Part shown: piece after piece, positions 61,387 through 64,000 of the stretch
Layout of the letters: every line of letters begins with the position of its first letter
Position numbering within the stretch: position 1 is the stretch's first letter
Source: Perlabentimonas sp964490015
GTDB taxonomy: Bacteria > Bacteroidota > Bacteroidia > Bacteroidales > Tenuifilaceae
Direction of reading: 5' to 3'
DNA length: 64,000 nucleotides
Assembly (NCBI GenBank): GCA_964490015.1
Contig: CAZBBA010000016.1
Location: 1 to 64,000 of the forward strand
Made by a program: the position numbers and the translations under genes
Notes under the pieces: generated by a model
What the model saw: only the letters and a program-made list of their open reading frames with translations
Databases searched by the model: none
Told to the model about the DNA's origin: nothing

Positions 61387-62670
61387 ATGTTCGAAATAAA
61401 GATGCCCAAGCTGGGCGAAAGCGTTGAGCAAGCAACAATTACCAAGTGGTTTGTAAAGGTTGGCGACACAGTGGAGGAGGACGATAATCTCCTCGAGATT
61501 GCCACCGATAAGGTCGATTCCGAGATTCCCTCACCGGTTGCAGGTAAGGTTCATAAAATACTTTTTAAGGAGAACGATCTTGTCCCTGTGGGAGAGGTTA
61601 TTGCCATTATCAACACAGACGATGAGGTTTCGGAAGAAACCGCCTCAGCAGGTAAACCCCCCGAAGAATCGAAAGAGAAAGAACAAGAGAAAACCGACTC
61701 GAAGGATTCGGAAACCAGCATAAACTCATCAAGCAGTCGATTCTACAGCCCACTGGTTAAAAGTATTGCCAAGCAGGAGGGCATAAGTCAACAGGAACTC
61801 GATTCCATTGCGGGAACAGGCAAGGATGGCCGTGTGCGCAAGGACGATTTGCTAAGCTACATCAGCAGTAGAGGTGACAAAAAGACTAGTTCAGCCCAAC
61901 AGGATGCTTACGAGCCAAAACCTGCTCCAAAGGATCAAAAGGTTCACATTTCGGTAAGTGCTGGTGACGAGATTATCGAGATGGATCGTATGCGCAAGCT
62001 TATTGCCGAGCACATGGTGATGTCGAAGCAGGTTTCGCCTCACGTTACCAATATGGTGGAGGCTGATGTTACTACGCTGGTTAAGTGGCGCGAGATGATG
62101 AAGGATACCTACCAGAAAAAGTATAAAACCAAACTCACCTTTATGCCCCTTTTCACGGAGGCAGCAGCTCGTGCACTCCGCGATTTCCCAATGGTGAACT
62201 CATCGGTTGATGGCGATAAAATTATTGTGAAGGGTAGCGTAAATATTGGCATAGCCGTGGCAAAACCCGATGGTAATCTAATAGTTCCAGTGATTCGCGA
62301 AGCCGATAAGCTTAACATCCCAGGACTGGCCAGCGCAATCAACAATTTGGCCGAAGCGGCCCGTACCAATAAGCTCTCACCCGATGATATTCAGAACGGA
62401 ACATTCTCCATTACAAACTTTGGAACATTCCGAAATGTAATGGGAACGCCCATAATCTCACAGCCTCAGGTGGCCATTTTGGCCACTGGAACCATCGAAA
62501 AGAAACCCGCCGTGGTGGAGACCGAGCATGGTGATATTATTGTACCCCGGCACAAGATGTTCCTTAGCCTATCGTACGATCATCGCATAATTGATGGGGC
62601 GCTGGGTGGAGCATTCCTCCGTCGGGTGGCCGATTACCTCGAGCAGTTCGATGCCAACAGAGAAGTTTAG
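61387..62670 (+). CDS. 2-oxoacid dehydrogenase E2 (dihydrolipoamide acyltransferase)
   Basis: 427 residues. One lipoyl domain lies at 1-78 with lipoyl-lysine K42 in EIATDKVDSEIPS. A Ser/Lys/Glu-rich linker follows, then a peripheral-subunit-binding domain at about 118-158 (SPLVKSIAKQEG, GTGKDGRVRKDDLL), and a catalytic domain with the active-site H399 in SLSYDHRIIDGA. It transfers the acyl group to CoA. With the E1 gene downstream it forms a branched-chain, pyruvate or 2-oxoglutarate complex; sequence alone does not decide which. Confidence 0.95.
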   Translation: MFEIKMPKLGESVEQATITKWFVKVGDTVEEDDNLLEIATDKVDSEIPSPVAGKVHKILFKENDLVPVGEVIAIINTDDEVSEETASAGKPPEESKEKEQEKTDSKDSETSINSSSSRFYSPLVKSIAKQEGISQQELDSIAGTGKDGRVRKDDLLSYISSRGDKKTSSAQQDAYEPKPAPKDQKVHISVSAGDEIIEMDRMRKLIAEHMVMSKQVSPHVTNMVEADVTTLVKWREMMKDTYQKKYKTKLTFMPLFTEAAARALRDFPMVNSSVDGDKIIVKGSVNIGIAVAKPDGNLIVPVIREADKLNIPGLASAINNLAEAARTNKLSPDDIQNGTFSITNFGTFRNVMGTPIISQPQVAILATGTIEKKPAVVETEHGDIIVPRHKMFLSLSYDHRIIDGALGGAFLRRVADYLEQFDANREV

Positions 62671-62721
62671 GAGTTGAAAGGCAGAAGGAAGAATTAATTC
62701 CTATCGCAAGGTAAATTATTA

Positions 62722-62749
62722 AATCAATCAATCAATCAATCAATCAATC
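62722..62749. repeat. Tetranucleotide tract, seven AATC units
   Basis: Seven perfect AATC copies ending 14 bases before the E1 start codon. The same unit type as at 61217. Confidence 0.95.
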
Positions 62750-62763
62750 AACAAGACAATAAC

Positions 62764-64000
62764 ATGTCCTACATAAAAAGAAACAATAAGCCTTACGGCA
62801 TAAAGCAAACATCAAAGGAAACCCTTGAGAAGTGGTATAAACTGATGACGTTGGGTCGTGCTCTCGATGAGCGAGCGCCAAACTACCTGAAGCAGGCAAT
62901 TGGATGGAGCTATCACGCCCCGTACGCTGGTCACGATGGCATACAGCTGGCCATAGGTCAGGTTTTTGATAAGGAAACAGATCACCTGTTTCCATACTAC
63001 CGCGATATGCTCACCGTGCTATCGGCCGGAATGAGCGCCGAGGAGATTATACTAAATGGTATTTCTAAAGATACCGACCCCTCAAGTGGTGGTCGACATA
63101 TGAGCAACCATTTTGCCAAGGCAGAATTTAATATCCACAACTCATCGAGTTGCACTGGAAACCATACGCAGCAGGCATCGGGGCTTGGAAGAGCTTTTAA
63201 GCGCTACAATCACAAGGGCGTTGTGTTCAGCTCGCAGGGCGAATCGTCGGTATCCGAGGGGTATGTGTACGAGGCAATTAATGGTGCATCAAACGAGCGC
63301 TTGCCCGTTGTGTTTGTATTCCAGGATAATGGATACGGAATCTCAGTTCCAAAGGAGGATCAAACAGCCAACCGGAAGGTGGCAAATAATTTCTCGGGAT
63401 TTAAAAACCTACGGATATTCCATTGCAATGGCAAGGATGTGTTCGACTCGATGAATACCCTTAAGGAGGCAAAGGAGTGGGTATTGGAGAACCAGATGCC
63501 TGCTATTGTGCAGGCCAACTGTGTGCGTATTCATTCGCATTCTAACTCCGATAGGCATGAACTTTATCGCGACGAATTCGAAATGGGTTATGTGGAAAAA
63601 GCCGACCCATTGGCCAAGTATCGTCGTATGCTACTTAGGTACAACCGATTCACAGAGGATGAGCTAAAAGCCATTGAGGAGCAGGTGAAGCAAATTGTTA
63701 AGGATGCTCACAAGGCAGCCATGGCCGCACCCGATCCCAAACCCGAATCGATTTACGATTACGTACTACCAGAACCCTATCCCGCAAAAAAATATCTACA
63801 GGGAACTCACGACTATAAAGGAGAGCCCAAGAAGCTAATCGAGGGTATAAACGAAACGCTTAAGGCCGAATTTAGGCATAATCCCGATACCTTTATCTGG
63901 GGACAGGATATGGCCAACAAGGAGAAAGGCGGTATCTTTAATGTGTCCAAGGGGATGCAGCAGGAATTTGGCAAGGATCGGGTTTTCAATGGCCCCATTG
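62764..64000 (+). CDS. 2-oxoacid dehydrogenase E1, fused alpha and beta subunits (cut by window edge)
   Basis: 412 residues visible from ATG 62764. The alpha part has the GRALDERAPNYLKQ region, SGGRHMSNHF and a thiamine-diphosphate motif GESSVSEGYVYEAINGAS ending VFVFQDNGYGISVP. After a linker (PDPKPESIYDYVLPEP) the beta part begins (LIEGINETLKAEF, FIWGQDMANKEKGG). The gene runs off the right edge. It decarboxylates a 2-oxoacid and hands the acyl group to the E2 just upstream. The start lies directly behind a tetranucleotide tract. Confidence 0.93.
   Translation, partial: MSYIKRNNKPYGIKQTSKETLEKWYKLMTLGRALDERAPNYLKQAIGWSYHAPYAGHDGIQLAIGQVFDKETDHLFPYYRDMLTVLSAGMSAEEIILNGISKDTDPSSGGRHMSNHFAKAEFNIHNSSSCTGNHTQQASGLGRAFKRYNHKGVVFSSQGESSVSEGYVYEAINGASNERLPVVFVFQDNGYGISVPKEDQTANRKVANNFSGFKNLRIFHCNGKDVFDSMNTLKEAKEWVLENQMPAIVQANCVRIHSHSNSDRHELYRDEFEMGYVEKADPLAKYRRMLLRYNRFTEDELKAIEEQVKQIVKDAHKAAMAAPDPKPESIYDYVLPEPYPAKKYLQGTHDYKGEPKKLIEGINETLKAEFRHNPDTFIWGQDMANKEKGGIFNVSKGMQQEFGKDRVFNGPI

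Noticed and set aside
62722..62749. Attachment site or origin iterons
   Set aside because: The repeat unit is only four bases and no integrase or replication gene is near; slippage-prone tract is the better reading.

Overview
The window reads as a chromosomal segment of a Bacteroidetes bacterium, most likely of the order Bacteroidales or a close relative. Evidence: several genes are preceded by the TAnnTTTG -7 promoter element of this phylum; Shine-Dalgarno sequences are mostly absent; the L28-L33-DUF4295 ribosomal cluster is present; the V-type ATPase operon has the E-DUF2764-A-B-D-I-K order; and OmpP1/FadL, WbqC, DUF6340 and SiaB-like proteins are found. No transposase, integrase, phage gene, CRISPR array or rRNA was seen. 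One tRNA (Thr, CGT) is present. A run of exactly 100 N (21538-21637) marks an assembly gap inside the V-ATPase operon.

Layout. 1-6740 is mainly minus strand: mnmE (cut by the window edge), guaD, a SiaB-like kinase, an M49-type metallopeptidase lipoprotein, and a proS operon. 6840-9976 (plus) holds a low-complexity lipoprotein and an OmpP1/FadL porin. 10028-16434 has WbqC, prfC, a membrane SpoIIE phosphatase, ung, a lipase-like lipoprotein and an orphan gene. 16566-20602 (minus) holds a 1033-residue ABC protein and a double universal stress protein. 21051-27956 is the V-ATPase operon, whose K subunit carries the residues known to bind Na+. 28082-30525 has a chemoreceptor without a sensor domain, a secreted protein and Hsp20.

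30696-37062 holds a membrane-bound AraC regulator followed by an outer-membrane protein, an MMPL/RND pump and a LolA-like protein, probably an envelope lipid-transport module. Its gaps are full of short repeats. 37477-43410 has fabG, marR, pabB, a metallo-beta-lactamase-fold gene broken by one in-frame stop, tilS and a membrane metallophosphatase. 43573-50036 has a four-PAS hybrid kinase, a TlpA-like thiol oxidoreductase, a DUF6340 lipoprotein and a Ste24 protease. 50101-53223 carries tRNA-Thr, cinA, rpmB-rpmG-DUF4295 and ftsY.

53351-60247 is the most unusual block: a Cys/Met-type PLP enzyme, a fused iron-sulfur plus membrane-anchor subunit (DmsB-DmsC), a 724-residue charged coiled-coil protein, and a molybdopterin catalytic subunit without a twin-arginine signal. 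60360-64000 has a DJ-1/PfpI protein and the E2 and fused E1 genes of a 2-oxoacid dehydrogenase, each preceded by a seven-copy TCAA/AATC tetranucleotide tract.

How the genes work together: Na+ (or H+) pumping by the V-ATPase, a membrane-attached molybdoenzyme and the 2-oxoacid dehydrogenase make up the energy metabolism seen here. The rest is core housekeeping (translation, DNA repair, fatty acid and folate synthesis) plus envelope and signalling proteins. All functions are inferred from sequence motifs read by eye; no database search was run.
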